Below are positions 31,538 through 41,018 of a stretch of 64,000 bases of DNA, piece after piece. The notes beneath the pieces were generated by a model. It saw only the letters and a list, made by a program, of their open reading frames with translations, was not told where the DNA came from and did no database searches. Source of the stretch: Glaciimonas sp. (lineage in GTDB: Bacteria; Pseudomonadota; Gammaproteobacteria; Burkholderiales; Burkholderiaceae_D); contig JABBOV010000024.1 in the NCBI GenBank assembly GCA_012927625.1, positions 186,001 through 250,000 on the forward strand. The letters run 5' to 3'. The first letter of the stretch is position 1, and every line of letters starts with the position of its first letter. Both the position numbers and the translations under genes were made by a program.

Positions 31538-32329
31538 TCAGGAATTACTTCTTGCGTGCTGTATAGTCGCCAGCTTCTTGTAAAACAAGCCCATCAAGCC
31601 ACCCAGCGCCAGCCAAAACACGGCATTCGCAATCGTCGTGGCATGGATGAAAGCCTGCGCCAGTTCGGCGGGTGCTGCGCTTGCGTGAGTTTCCGGTTGT
31701 GGCGCACCAATCAGATGCGGGACAATTAGCAACAGTGCGCCGAACAGTTTGAGTTTCCAGTTGTGCGTAAAAATCAGCAACGATAATCCGCCCGCCGTCA
31801 TTACCGCCGTAGCGAGCCACCAGAGTTGCCGATTCGCCAGCGGTGCTGCTGCGGTGCCGGGTACCTCAGGCGGCAAGCCCAAAGAAGGTGCAATGAAAAA
31901 AACCGCATAGCCAGCCAGGCCCCACAACAAGCCGGAACGCCAGCCGCCGGCACCACCGCGCAAACATAATCCGCCGCCCAGCAACAGCCCGAAACCAACG
32001 GCCAGACTGATATTGGCTAGCGCCGTAAACATCGTTCGCTCTAAACCATCAGCCGGTTGCCACGCATCCGGCGCATGTTCGTGTTCGTGCGCTTGCTCAG
32101 GAGTATGGGTATGCGCATTTTCGACATGTGAAAGCGCAACAGCAGCATCGGATACTGCAGCCGCAGCTTCCTCATAGACTTCGGCTTTCGAAATGATCGG
32201 GCTGACCTGAATTTTCTGAACCACTGTCAATGTCAGACCCGCCAGCAGACCCGCCAATACAGCAGCGGTAACGATGCGCTTGAATGCCGCCATGTTAATG
32301 ATCCCTGACATTGGTATTGGCATATCCAT
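31538..32329 (-). CDS. cbtA: Predicted cobalt transporter subunit CbtA
   Basis: FKRIVTAAVLAGLLAGLTLTVVQKIQVSPIISKAEVYEEA; His-rich HTHTPEQAHEHEHAPDAW; downstream of cbtB and a B12 riboswitch. Confidence 0.88.
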   Translation of the reverse strand: MDMPIPMSGIINMAAFKRIVTAAVLAGLLAGLTLTVVQKIQVSPIISKAEVYEEAAAAVSDAAVALSHVENAHTHTPEQAHEHEHAPDAWQPADGLERTMFTALANISLAVGFGLLLGGGLCLRGGAGGWRSGLLWGLAGYAVFFIAPSLGLPPEVPGTAAAPLANRQLWWLATAVMTAGGLSLLIFTHNWKLKLFGALLLIVPHLIGAPQPETHASAAPAELAQAFIHATTIANAVFWLALGGLMGLFYKKLATIQHARSNS

Positions 32330-32532
32330 CAGTGGCAGGGAAAGCCGGCGGAATGACGGCCGTCATGCGCAGCATTATGCAAGGCTGAAGTGTCGGCGAA
32401 AGCCGCGCCATACAGCAGCACCAGTCCAAGGCTGGCGGCCAGTAAAACGGGCATTACTTTGTCTTTCCAGGCAGTTGAGCGGGAGTGGGATTGTGAATCG
32501 ACGTTATCGAGCAAACCAGGTATTGAGGACAT
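32329..32532 (-). CDS. cbtB: Predicted cobalt transporter subunit CbtB
   Basis: One-TM small protein ending HNAAHDGRHSAGFPCH; start at ATG after the riboswitch (the ORF track start is upstream, within the riboswitch region). Confidence 0.85.
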   Translation of the reverse strand: MSSIPGLLDNVDSQSHSRSTAWKDKVMPVLLAASLGLVLLYGAAFADTSALHNAAHDGRHSAGFPCH

Positions 32533-32718
32533 GTGATACCCCTTCTTAAGGAAAACACCCAAGCCATGACAATAATCAGCGCAGAGATAGAAGACATCTC
32601 CATAGCCAATCAGCGCCATAAGCGCATGAATGAGCTTGTATGTTAAGAAGGAAGTGATAGACGGAGGGCGCAACAGGCCAGCCATCTGCATCGCCCTCCG
32701 CGATACAAACTCTACGAT

Positions 32719-32929
32719 AGCTTCAGGCTGGTCTCCGGGCTTACGAGTGGAATTCCCTTGTTGGGTTTTCCTAGATTTGCGCCTTCCCATGCATTGCACA
32801 GTGGCTTACTGCAAATCTTTTTACTCGATTACCGTTGCGGGGGCAGCGTCGGATTTGCTCTCTAATTCAGAAAACTTACCGACTTCCCATTTCATTCTAC
32901 AAACGACTGTTTGCAAAATACCTGAAGCA
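32719..32929 (-). promoter_or_regulatory. Cobalamin riboswitch upstream of cbtBA
   Basis: On minus strand: GCTTCAGG ... GACGCTGCCCCCGCAACGGTAA ... GCCACTG ... CCCGGAGACCAGCCTGAAGC; P1 GCTTCAGG/CCTGAAGC pairs. Confidence 0.92.
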
Positions 32930-33057
32930 AAGAAAATTATTATATGCGCCGAAGTTGATACATACAAGTCATTAAAACGCGCTGTTCCGTCAGAACGGCA
33001 TCGCTCATGTGGCTTGCAAATTATGTATTTGCAACGGCGGTAAAGACATCAAAAAGA

Positions 33058-35019
33058 TCAGAAATCGTAGCGCGCAGAAAGCTTCAACTGGCGGCCGTTG
33101 TCAGTGTAAATTCCACTTTGGCAATTGCCATAAGCATTCGTGAAATAATGTTTATCTGTCAGGTTGCTACCTGCGATTGCGAATTCCCATGCACCAACAC
33201 GCTTGGCATAACGTCCGTCCAGCGTAGCAAACGACGGCATCCGTGCTGAACACGTATTGGAGAAGTCGCCGCCATAGCGTTGCGAGTCAACCCATTGCAC
33301 ACCGACATCGGCGCTTTGACTATTGTCCGGCATCCAATTGATACGCACGGTAGCGATATTTTTCGGCACTAGCGTAATTTCGTTGCCAGCATTTTGCCCT
33401 TCAATAAATTGGGCGGAAAGATGCTGCAGGTTGGCCGACAAGGTGAAAGTTGATGCAAGACGCATGCTCGTTTCAATTTCAATCCCTTGCCGCTTGGTCG
33501 GGTCAAGATTGACGTTGGCGCCAAAAAATCCTGCTGTAGGATCGAAGAAAATTTCGTTTTTCAAGCGATGCTGGAACAACTTCACCGTCACTTTTTTCTC
33601 GATATTGCCTAGCGTCGCACCCAGCTCAAGGTCATGCGAAATCTGAGGTTTCAGCGGTTGGTTGGCAACCGGCGTAAAGCCATTTTCATCGACATTGGCG
33701 ACCCGATAGCTTTGGCCCGCTTTTGCAAACACATTGACACCCGGCCCGACAAGATAATTACCTTGTAAATCCCAGGCATTCAATGCCTGCGAAATATCGT
33801 AAAGGCCGACGCCATTATTCGCGCTATCTTTATCGAATATTTCATGACGTGCACCAAACGCCAGGCGTGCATTGCCGACTTTTACCTCGTCGCGCGCATA
33901 CAGTGCTTTGGACTGTTGCGACGCATCTACATTTGTATTTGTACTACGTGTCCAGTGCGAGAAATCCATCCCAAACACTAACTCGTTGGTCAAATCGCCA
34001 GATATGAACAAATGCCGAACACGCGGGGAAAATTGCGTCATTCCGCCATCGTATTGCAAAATGGACGAGCCAAACGAACCGACGTACTGCGCCTTGGCCG
34101 TCCTGTCACGATGCGACAGTTCCGCCGCTAGTTCGAATGCGCCAAGACGGCGTTCCATAAATGCCGTGTAGCGGTTAGTATCAATCGAAGCCATATCATT
34201 CGGGCTCAAGGTTTGACGCGGATTTCCCTCAAATTGCGCCAAAGAAAGCGCGCCTGCCAAACGGGAATCCTGACGCGCGATATCCACCCGCAAGCCGGCT
34301 CGTCCCTCGTTTGATGCCCACTGAGCGCCGCCGCTGAAATTATTCTGCCGCACCGCATTGTTATCGCGATAATTATCGGATTCCAGCTTACTCACGTTGG
34401 CATCCAGAGAAAATCCCCCCCATCCTTTCGCGGCAGACGCACGTACTTCCTTGTGACCGAACTGGCCAATTTCAGTTGTGATGCTGCCGTGCAACGCGTT
34501 ACCTTGCGGGCGCTTGGTGATGATTTGAATCACCCCTGCAGTCGCACCATCGCCATACAAGACGCTGCTGCCGCCGCGCACGATTTCGATGCGTTCGACG
34601 GTTTCGATCGGCACTGAAGAAAATAGAGCACCGGATATTTCGTTTTCAGACAGGCGAATGCCATCCAGCAGTACTACCACGTTGTTGATGCTGGTCGCAC
34701 CGAATCCACGCAGATCAAGCCCAAAATCTTGCGTGCCATCACCACTTTGACGGCCGAATACACCGCCGATTTTACGGATTGCCTGATTCACATTCCCGAC
34801 ACCGGCTTCGCGAATTTGTTCGGCAGTGATGACTGTCGCACCGATCGGGTTGAATGCAGGATCGTTCGCAAAGCGTGACGCCGTCACCATAACCGGCGCT
34901 AGCGTTTTATCGTTATTGGTTTGGGCAGATGCAGGGGCGATGAAGCAGGCAGATAAGGCAGACGCCAGCGCAAGCGGCTTCCAGACCGGCGCGCGGCTGG
35001 GGAGGGTGGAGAAAATCAT
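33058..35019 (-). CDS. btuB: TonB-dependent outer membrane receptor, probable cobalamin/cobinamide (BtuB-like)
   Basis: LAPVMVTASRFANDPAFNPIGATVITAEQIREAGVGNVNQAIRKIGGV plug, C-terminal LKLSARYDF; riboswitch upstream. Confidence 0.87.
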   Translation of the reverse strand: MIFSTLPSRAPVWKPLALASALSACFIAPASAQTNNDKTLAPVMVTASRFANDPAFNPIGATVITAEQIREAGVGNVNQAIRKIGGVFGRQSGDGTQDFGLDLRGFGATSINNVVVLLDGIRLSENEISGALFSSVPIETVERIEIVRGGSSVLYGDGATAGVIQIITKRPQGNALHGSITTEIGQFGHKEVRASAAKGWGGFSLDANVSKLESDNYRDNNAVRQNNFSGGAQWASNEGRAGLRVDIARQDSRLAGALSLAQFEGNPRQTLSPNDMASIDTNRYTAFMERRLGAFELAAELSHRDRTAKAQYVGSFGSSILQYDGGMTQFSPRVRHLFISGDLTNELVFGMDFSHWTRSTNTNVDASQQSKALYARDEVKVGNARLAFGARHEIFDKDSANNGVGLYDISQALNAWDLQGNYLVGPGVNVFAKAGQSYRVANVDENGFTPVANQPLKPQISHDLELGATLGNIEKKVTVKLFQHRLKNEIFFDPTAGFFGANVNLDPTKRQGIEIETSMRLASTFTLSANLQHLSAQFIEGQNAGNEITLVPKNIATVRINWMPDNSQSADVGVQWVDSQRYGGDFSNTCSARMPSFATLDGRYAKRVGAWEFAIAGSNLTDKHYFTNAYGNCQSGIYTDNGRQLKLSARYDF

Positions 35020-35104
35020 GATGTCGTTTCAAATAAGAATGCTCCAGTCTGCGTCCCCGCAAGCCGGAATCAACGAAGGTGCAAATTCGCGCACTTTCAC
35101 CTAT

Positions 35105-35300
35105 TTTGGCCGGTATCCGGGCTGACAAGTCAGGCTGCCTCACCTTCCCGTGCAAATAGCACAGTGGTACTGAGAGACAGTTTGTCACTGAAATTTCCTA
35201 GTGACGCTTGTTTTACCGTTGCGGGGGCAGCACACGTTGGCCGATGAGGGTGTCATCTGCGCCGTGTTTCCCGTTTAACTGCAGGCATGGAGATGTCTGC
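35105..35300 (-). promoter_or_regulatory. Cobalamin riboswitch upstream of the TonB receptor gene
   Basis: On minus strand: GTGTGCTGCCCCCGCAACGGTAAAACAAG ... ACCACTGTGCTATTTGCACGGGAAGGTGAGGCAGCC ... GCCCGGATACCGGCC. Confidence 0.88.
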
Positions 35301-35567
35301 GGGCACCAAAACGTGCGTATTGTATGCCGCAAGCCGGACTTACGACAATTGAACTATGAAATTTTTTTTGTGGGTATTTCGTCAATCCGTGCGGATTGGC
35401 GCGGTGGATATGGCATTTTATTGTTGCGCGGTTAAGCATGTTGAATGTAAAAAATAAAGCGGACATCGTTTTTCCCACGCAGGTTTGTTAGCCTTTTCGC
35501 GACGATATAGTGGGTAATCTGTAATGTCCCAACTTTGGGAATACTTGCTTGTCTTTCAAAATATAGA

Positions 35568-35583
35568 TTGCAACTTGATTGCA
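35568..35583. promoter_or_regulatory. Candidate metalloregulator operator 1
   Basis: TTGCAACTTGATTGCA, imperfect palindrome matching the site at 35611. Confidence 0.5.
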
Positions 35584-35610
35584 CAGTTCTATATGCCTCT
35601 GTCATACTGC

Positions 35611-35626
35611 TTGCAACCAAGTTGCA
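35611..35626. promoter_or_regulatory. Candidate metalloregulator operator 2
   Basis: TTGCAACCAAGTTGCA: TGCAAC-N3-GTTGCA palindrome. Confidence 0.55.
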
Positions 35627-35646
35627 TGTAGCGCGCTGCCTTTATG

Positions 35647-35667
35647 CTTTCTTTCTTTCTTTCTTTC
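35647..35667 (+). repeat. Simple sequence repeat (CTTT)5
   Basis: CTTTCTTTCTTTCTTTCTTTC in the 5' leader of the metal ABC transporter operon. Confidence 0.95.
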
Positions 35668-35692
35668 AATAATTAACCGATTGACTTCAATC

Positions 35693-35839
35693 ATGCCTTT
35701 TCGCACGCAATTTTCTCGTAGCTTTGTTTTTGCAGTCCTGGCCTGGCCGGCTTGGTTGCGTGTGCTGGCGATTTTGCCGGTCATTCTAGTCTTGTGGCTA
35801 GGCGTGCTTTGGGCGCTGGCTGGGGAGTTGCCGTGGTGA
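35693..35839 (+). CDS. Small (48 aa) predicted membrane protein
   Basis: MPFRTQFSRSFVFAVLAWPAWLRVLAILPVILVLWLGVLWALAGELPW; stop overlaps the GTG start region of the ABC ATPase. Confidence 0.5.
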   Translation: MPFRTQFSRSFVFAVLAWPAWLRVLAILPVILVLWLGVLWALAGELPW

Positions 35840-36570
35840 CGCTGGATGATCTTACGGTGGCCTTTCGGCGGCATCCGGCGCTGCATCACATCAGTGGACA
35901 ATTTGCCAAAGGTTCTCTGACGGCCGTGACCGGCCCCAACGGAGCGGGAAAAAGTACTTTGCTCAAGAGCATTCTTGCCTTGTTGCCGGTCAATAGCGGC
36001 AGCATCAAGGTTGCTCCAAATCTGCGATGCATCGCATATTTGCCGCAGCAGTCGGAAATTGAACGTAATTTTCCAATCTTGGTGCGCGATTGCATATTGC
36101 TTGGTTACTGGCAAAAGGTGGGGCAATTCGGCAGCATTTCTTCTGTTTTGATGGCGCGAGCAGAAGCTGCGCTAGATGCAGTTGGACTGGATGGATTTTC
36201 GCAGCGCGCAATTGGCTCCTTGTCGGCTGGCCAGTTCCAGCGTGTATTGTTTGCCCGCATGTTGTTACAGGATGCCGATTTGATCCTGCTCGATGAGCCT
36301 TTCAATGCGGTCGATAGCAAGACCACAGCCGAATTGTTGCGGATCATCGCTTCCTGGCATCGGGAAGGCCGCACGGTGATAGCGGTGTTGCATGACCATG
36401 CGCAGGTGCGTAGCTACTTTCCGCAAACGCTGCTGTTGGCACGCAATGTAATTGCGTGGGGCGATACGGCAACGGTCATGACCGATGATTATTTGCGTCA
36501 AGCTAAAGTGATGGCTGAGGCGTGGGACGAGAATTCACTCTTATGCGAAGTTGGAGCCAGGGCGGCATGA
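35833..36570 (+). CDS. Zn/Mn-type metal ABC transporter ATPase
   Basis: VTGPNGAGKSTLLKSILALLPVNSGSI...LSAGQFQRVLFARMLLQDADLILLDEPFNAVD; GTG start inferred. Confidence 0.9.
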   Translation: MVTLDDLTVAFRRHPALHHISGQFAKGSLTAVTGPNGAGKSTLLKSILALLPVNSGSIKVAPNLRCIAYLPQQSEIERNFPILVRDCILLGYWQKVGQFGSISSVLMARAEAALDAVGLDGFSQRAIGSLSAGQFQRVLFARMLLQDADLILLDEPFNAVDSKTTAELLRIIASWHREGRTVIAVLHDHAQVRSYFPQTLLLARNVIAWGDTATVMTDDYLRQAKVMAEAWDENSLLCEVGARAA

Positions 36571-37442
36571 TCATCGATATTTACCAATTTGCTGTCGCTC
36601 CCTTCCAGGAGTTCGCTTTCATGCGCCGGGCGCTGGTGGGCACTATCGCTCTGGCGATGAGTGCTGCGCCGCTCGGCGTCTTGCTGACCTTGCGCCGGAT
36701 GAGCTTGTTTGGCGATGCATTAAGTCATGCGGTGCTGCCCGGCGTGGCTGCGGGCTTTTTACTGTTTGGCTTGTCGCTCACGGCGATGATGGTGGGTGGT
36801 TTTCTGGCCGGCATCATCGTGGTGGTGATTGCCGGGCTGATCAGTCGCTATACCGAGTTGAAAGAGGATGCAAGCCTGGCTGCGATTTATCTAGTGGCAC
36901 TGGCATTGGGCGTGATGCTGATTTCGCGCCGGGGAACCCAACTCGACTTGCTGCATATCCTGTTTGGCAGCGTGCTGGGAGTAGACGTCGGCGGTTTGCT
37001 GCTGGTAGCCGGCGTTTCTACCTTCAGCTTGCTGGCGTTGGCGATACTGTATCGCGGTTTGTTGCTGGAGAGTTTCGATCCATCCTATCTGGCGGCCAGC
37101 GGCAGCCGCGGCATTGTGCTACAGCAGACATTCCTGATGCTGGTGGTATTAAACCTGGTGGCAGGTTTCCAAACCTTGGGTACGTTAATGGCGGTCGGCT
37201 TGATGATGCTACCGGCCGTATCGGCACGGCTCTGGCACGACACTTTGCCCGCACAATTGCTAGGTAGCATGCTGCAGGCGGCCTGTGCCGGTTATTTTGG
37301 CCTATTGCTGTCATACCACATTGACACGCCATCGGGGCCGACCATTATCGTTTGCGCCGGCGTGCTGTATTCGGCCTCGCTACTGTTTGCGCCGCGCGGC
37401 TGGTTACCCAGGTTGCGGCGCTCGTCGCATTTGCAGGGCTGA
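36567..37442 (+). CDS. Metal ABC transporter permease (ZnuB/MntB family)
   Basis: FMRRALVGTIALAMSAAPLGVLLTLRRMSLFGDALSHAVLPGVAAGFLL. Confidence 0.92.
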   Translation: MIIDIYQFAVAPFQEFAFMRRALVGTIALAMSAAPLGVLLTLRRMSLFGDALSHAVLPGVAAGFLLFGLSLTAMMVGGFLAGIIVVVIAGLISRYTELKEDASLAAIYLVALALGVMLISRRGTQLDLLHILFGSVLGVDVGGLLLVAGVSTFSLLALAILYRGLLLESFDPSYLAASGSRGIVLQQTFLMLVVLNLVAGFQTLGTLMAVGLMMLPAVSARLWHDTLPAQLLGSMLQAACAGYFGLLLSYHIDTPSGPTIIVCAGVLYSASLLFAPRGWLPRLRRSSHLQG

Positions 37443-37479
37443 ATATGTCCGGTTTTCCTTACCTCCGAAAGAATACAAA

Positions 37480-38379
37480 ATGCATCAATCTTGGAAAATT
37501 TTGTTTGCAGCCTTGCTGCTGCTGATGTCGACTGTTGCTACTGCGGCCGATAAATTGCCGGTCGTGGCGAGTTTCAGTATTTTGGGTGACTTGGTTTCGG
37601 TGATTGGCGGCGATCGGGTTGCTATTTCTACGATGGTAGGGCCGAATCAAGATGCGCACATGTTCGCACCGTCGCCGGCAGATGCGAAAAAGGTGGCCCA
37701 ATCGAAGCTGGTGGTGGTCAATGGCCTGGGGTTCGACCAATGGCTGAATCGATTGGCGGGCGCTGCCGGCTATAAGGGGGCAATAGTGGTGGCTTCCAAC
37801 GGCATCAAGGCGCGCCAGATGTCCGATGAAGGCCAGACCGGCAAGATGCATGCCGATCCGCACGCATGGCAGGATCCGGCTAATGTCATTATTTATGCGG
37901 GAAATATTGCCGCAGCACTCGCCAAGCTCGACCCCGCTGGCGCAGGTTATTATCAAGATAATCGCGCCCGCTATGTGCAGTCACTCAAGGAACTCGACGG
38001 TTGGGCCGGTCAGCAGTTTGCGCAAATCACGGCGGAAAAACGCAAAGTTATCACTTCGCACGACGCTTTTGGCTATCTGGGGGCGCGTTACCGGATCACA
38101 TTCCTGGCTCCGCAAGGAACCTCGACTGAGAGCGAAGCGAGCGCTAAGGATGTCGCCAGACTGATTCGTCAGATTCAGCACGAGCGGATTAAGGCCGTGT
38201 ATATAGAGAATATGAGCGACCCTAAGTTACTGCAACAACTTAGCCGCGAAGCTGGCGTCGCTATGGGCGCCAAGCTCTACTCAGACGCTTTGTCCAGTCC
38301 GCAGGATGTCGCCCCCACTTACCTGAAAATGATGCGTTACAACATTGGACAGTTGATGTTGGGACTCAAGTTGAATTGA
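37480..38379 (+). CDS. Metal ABC transporter substrate-binding protein (ZnuA/cluster A-I family)
   Basis: Signal peptide; LPVVASFSILGDLVSVIGGDRVAISTMVGPNQDAHMFAPSPADAKKVAQSKLVVVNGLGFDQWL. Confidence 0.92.
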   Translation: MHQSWKILFAALLLLMSTVATAADKLPVVASFSILGDLVSVIGGDRVAISTMVGPNQDAHMFAPSPADAKKVAQSKLVVVNGLGFDQWLNRLAGAAGYKGAIVVASNGIKARQMSDEGQTGKMHADPHAWQDPANVIIYAGNIAAALAKLDPAGAGYYQDNRARYVQSLKELDGWAGQQFAQITAEKRKVITSHDAFGYLGARYRITFLAPQGTSTESEASAKDVARLIRQIQHERIKAVYIENMSDPKLLQQLSREAGVAMGAKLYSDALSSPQDVAPTYLKMMRYNIGQLMLGLKLN

Positions 38380-38387
38380 GGATTGCT

Positions 38388-39236
<849 letters not shown>

Positions 39237-39294
39237 TCAGGCTTGTGTCAAATGCGCCCTGGCATCTCGGCAAGGACGAAGGCATTTTGCTGCA

Positions 39295-40176
39295 TCAGGT
39301 CGGTGCATAAGCCAGTCGCACGTAAATCGGAGCAAACGGTTCAGCCTGGGTGATTTCTATCAGGGTTTCCTTTGCAAGTTCGAGCAATGCAACAAAGTTC
39401 ACTACTAATACCGGTATTCCGCGCGTGCTATCAAATAGGTCAGAAAACTCGACAAACTTGTTGCTTTGTAAAGCACGCAAAATGCCCGACATGTGCTCCC
39501 GCACCGAGAGTTCTTCGCGGCTGACCTGGTGGTGCTGGATCAGGGTCGCCCGCTGCAAGATGTCGTTCCAGGCTGATTGCAACTCTATGGCGCTAATATC
39601 GGCCCAGCGCACCGCACTTTGATCAATATGTATCTGCGGCAGCAGGAAATCGCGTCCTAGTTGCGGTAGTGCGTTGATCTGCAGTGCAGCTAGCTTCATT
39701 TGCTCGTATTCCAGCAGGCGGCGTACCAGTTCGGCGCGCGGGTCTGCGGCTTCGTCACTACTATCGATTTTCCGGGCCGGCAGTAACATGCGCGATTTGA
39801 TCTCGATCAGCATGGCTGCCATGAGCAGGTATTCGGCGGCCAGTTCAAGATTATGAATGCGCACCTGTTCGACGTATTGCAGGTATTGTCGGGTTACCTG
39901 CGCCATCGGGATGTCGAGGATATTGAAGTTCTGCCTGCGAATCAGGTATAGCAACAGATCCAGCGGCCCCTCGAATGCTTCCAGGAAAATTTCCAGCGCA
40001 TCTGGCGGGATGTACAGGTCGGTCGGCATGCGCAACATCGGCTCGCCGTACAATTTTGCTAGTGCAGGGGTTTCAATCGGATTATTGGCATTCACGACTG
40101 CTTCATCAACTGTGGTCGCGGCGTTTCCCTGTGCCAGCGACTGCGCCTGCTGCGCTTTAAGTTGCACTTTCTGCAA
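39295..40176 (-). CDS. scpA: Segregation and condensation protein A
   Basis: FEGPLDLLLYLIRRQNFNILDIPMAQVTRQYLQYVE. Confidence 0.95.
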   Translation of the reverse strand: MQKVQLKAQQAQSLAQGNAATTVDEAVVNANNPIETPALAKLYGEPMLRMPTDLYIPPDALEIFLEAFEGPLDLLLYLIRRQNFNILDIPMAQVTRQYLQYVEQVRIHNLELAAEYLLMAAMLIEIKSRMLLPARKIDSSDEAADPRAELVRRLLEYEQMKLAALQINALPQLGRDFLLPQIHIDQSAVRWADISAIELQSAWNDILQRATLIQHHQVSREELSVREHMSGILRALQSNKFVEFSDLFDSTRGIPVLVVNFVALLELAKETLIEITQAEPFAPIYVRLAYAPT

Positions 40177-40185
40177 CTGGTACTC

Positions 40186-40395
40186 TTAAACTTTGTTTTG
40201 GTACACGTAAGCCTGTTGCTTCACCAGCGAATCCTTGTTGCGTTCTTGCGTATTCAGATCAACCGGTTCCTTGTCCCAAAGCAGGGCGCGACCTTCACGT
40301 TGACTTTGTTCGATACTTGGGTTTTGTTCTTTCAAATTCTTGAGAAACAGGGTTATTTCGGATTCGTAGCGTTGGAATTGTTTGGTGAGTTTCAT
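40186..40395 (-). CDS. DUF3460-like small protein
   Basis: MKLTKQFQRYESEITLFLKNLKEQNPSIEQSQREGRALLWDKEPVDL. Confidence 0.75.
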   Translation of the reverse strand: MKLTKQFQRYESEITLFLKNLKEQNPSIEQSQREGRALLWDKEPVDLNTQERNKDSLVKQQAYVYQNKV

Positions 40396-40505
40396 TATGA
40401 TTTTGATTGCCTGGTAAGTTCAAGACATTATTCTACCTTGTCTTAAAGCGGTTTTAACTAAAGGAAAAAGTACTTTTTCCCACGATTTTCTTGCGCAATT
40501 CGTTT

Positions 40506-41018
40506 TTAAACGCGTACAGATACCGCTGTCAATATACCCCGGAGAATGTCGATCGGTTTTGGCGGGCATCCTGGCACGGTTACATCGACCGGAATTACAT
40601 TTGAGACGCGACCACAGCTTGCATAACTTTCGCCGAAAATTCCGCCAGTACAGGCGCATTCTCCGATTGCGACGACAAGTTTCGGATGCGGAATGGCGTC
40701 ATAGGCATACAGTAATGCGGCTTCCATGTTTTTTGTCACAGGGCCAGTGACTAGCAGCATATCGGCGTGGCGTGGACTGGCAACGAACTTGATGCCTAAT
40801 CCCTCCATATTATAGTAGGGGTTGCCTAACGCCTGTATCTCCAGTTCGCAGGCATTGCAGGAGCCGGCATCCACTACCCGAATACATAGAGCGCGTCCAA
40901 GGGTATGAAGGATTTCTGTTTGAATTTGCCCATGTTCTGTGCGCCAGGCATCATGTGGCTCGGGTGCCGTTTCGGTCGGAATGCCAACATGAACGATTTG
41001 TTTAAATAGTTGCCACAT
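40506..41018 (-). CDS. Hyf/Hyc-like NADH dehydrogenase subunit B (HyfI/NuoB) family, 4Fe-4S protein
   Basis: DAGSCNACELEIQALGNPYYNMEGLGIKFVASPRHADMLLVTGPVTKNME...GECACTGGIFG...GCPPKPIDIL. Confidence 0.92.
   Translation of the reverse strand: MWQLFKQIVHVGIPTETAPEPHDAWRTEHGQIQTEILHTLGRALCIRVVDAGSCNACELEIQALGNPYYNMEGLGIKFVASPRHADMLLVTGPVTKNMEAALLYAYDAIPHPKLVVAIGECACTGGIFGESYASCGRVSNVIPVDVTVPGCPPKPIDILRGILTAVSVRV

Noticed and set aside
32329-32799. 156-aa form of CbtB
   Set aside because: The N-terminal part is translated from the riboswitch region; the real start follows the riboswitch at about 32532.
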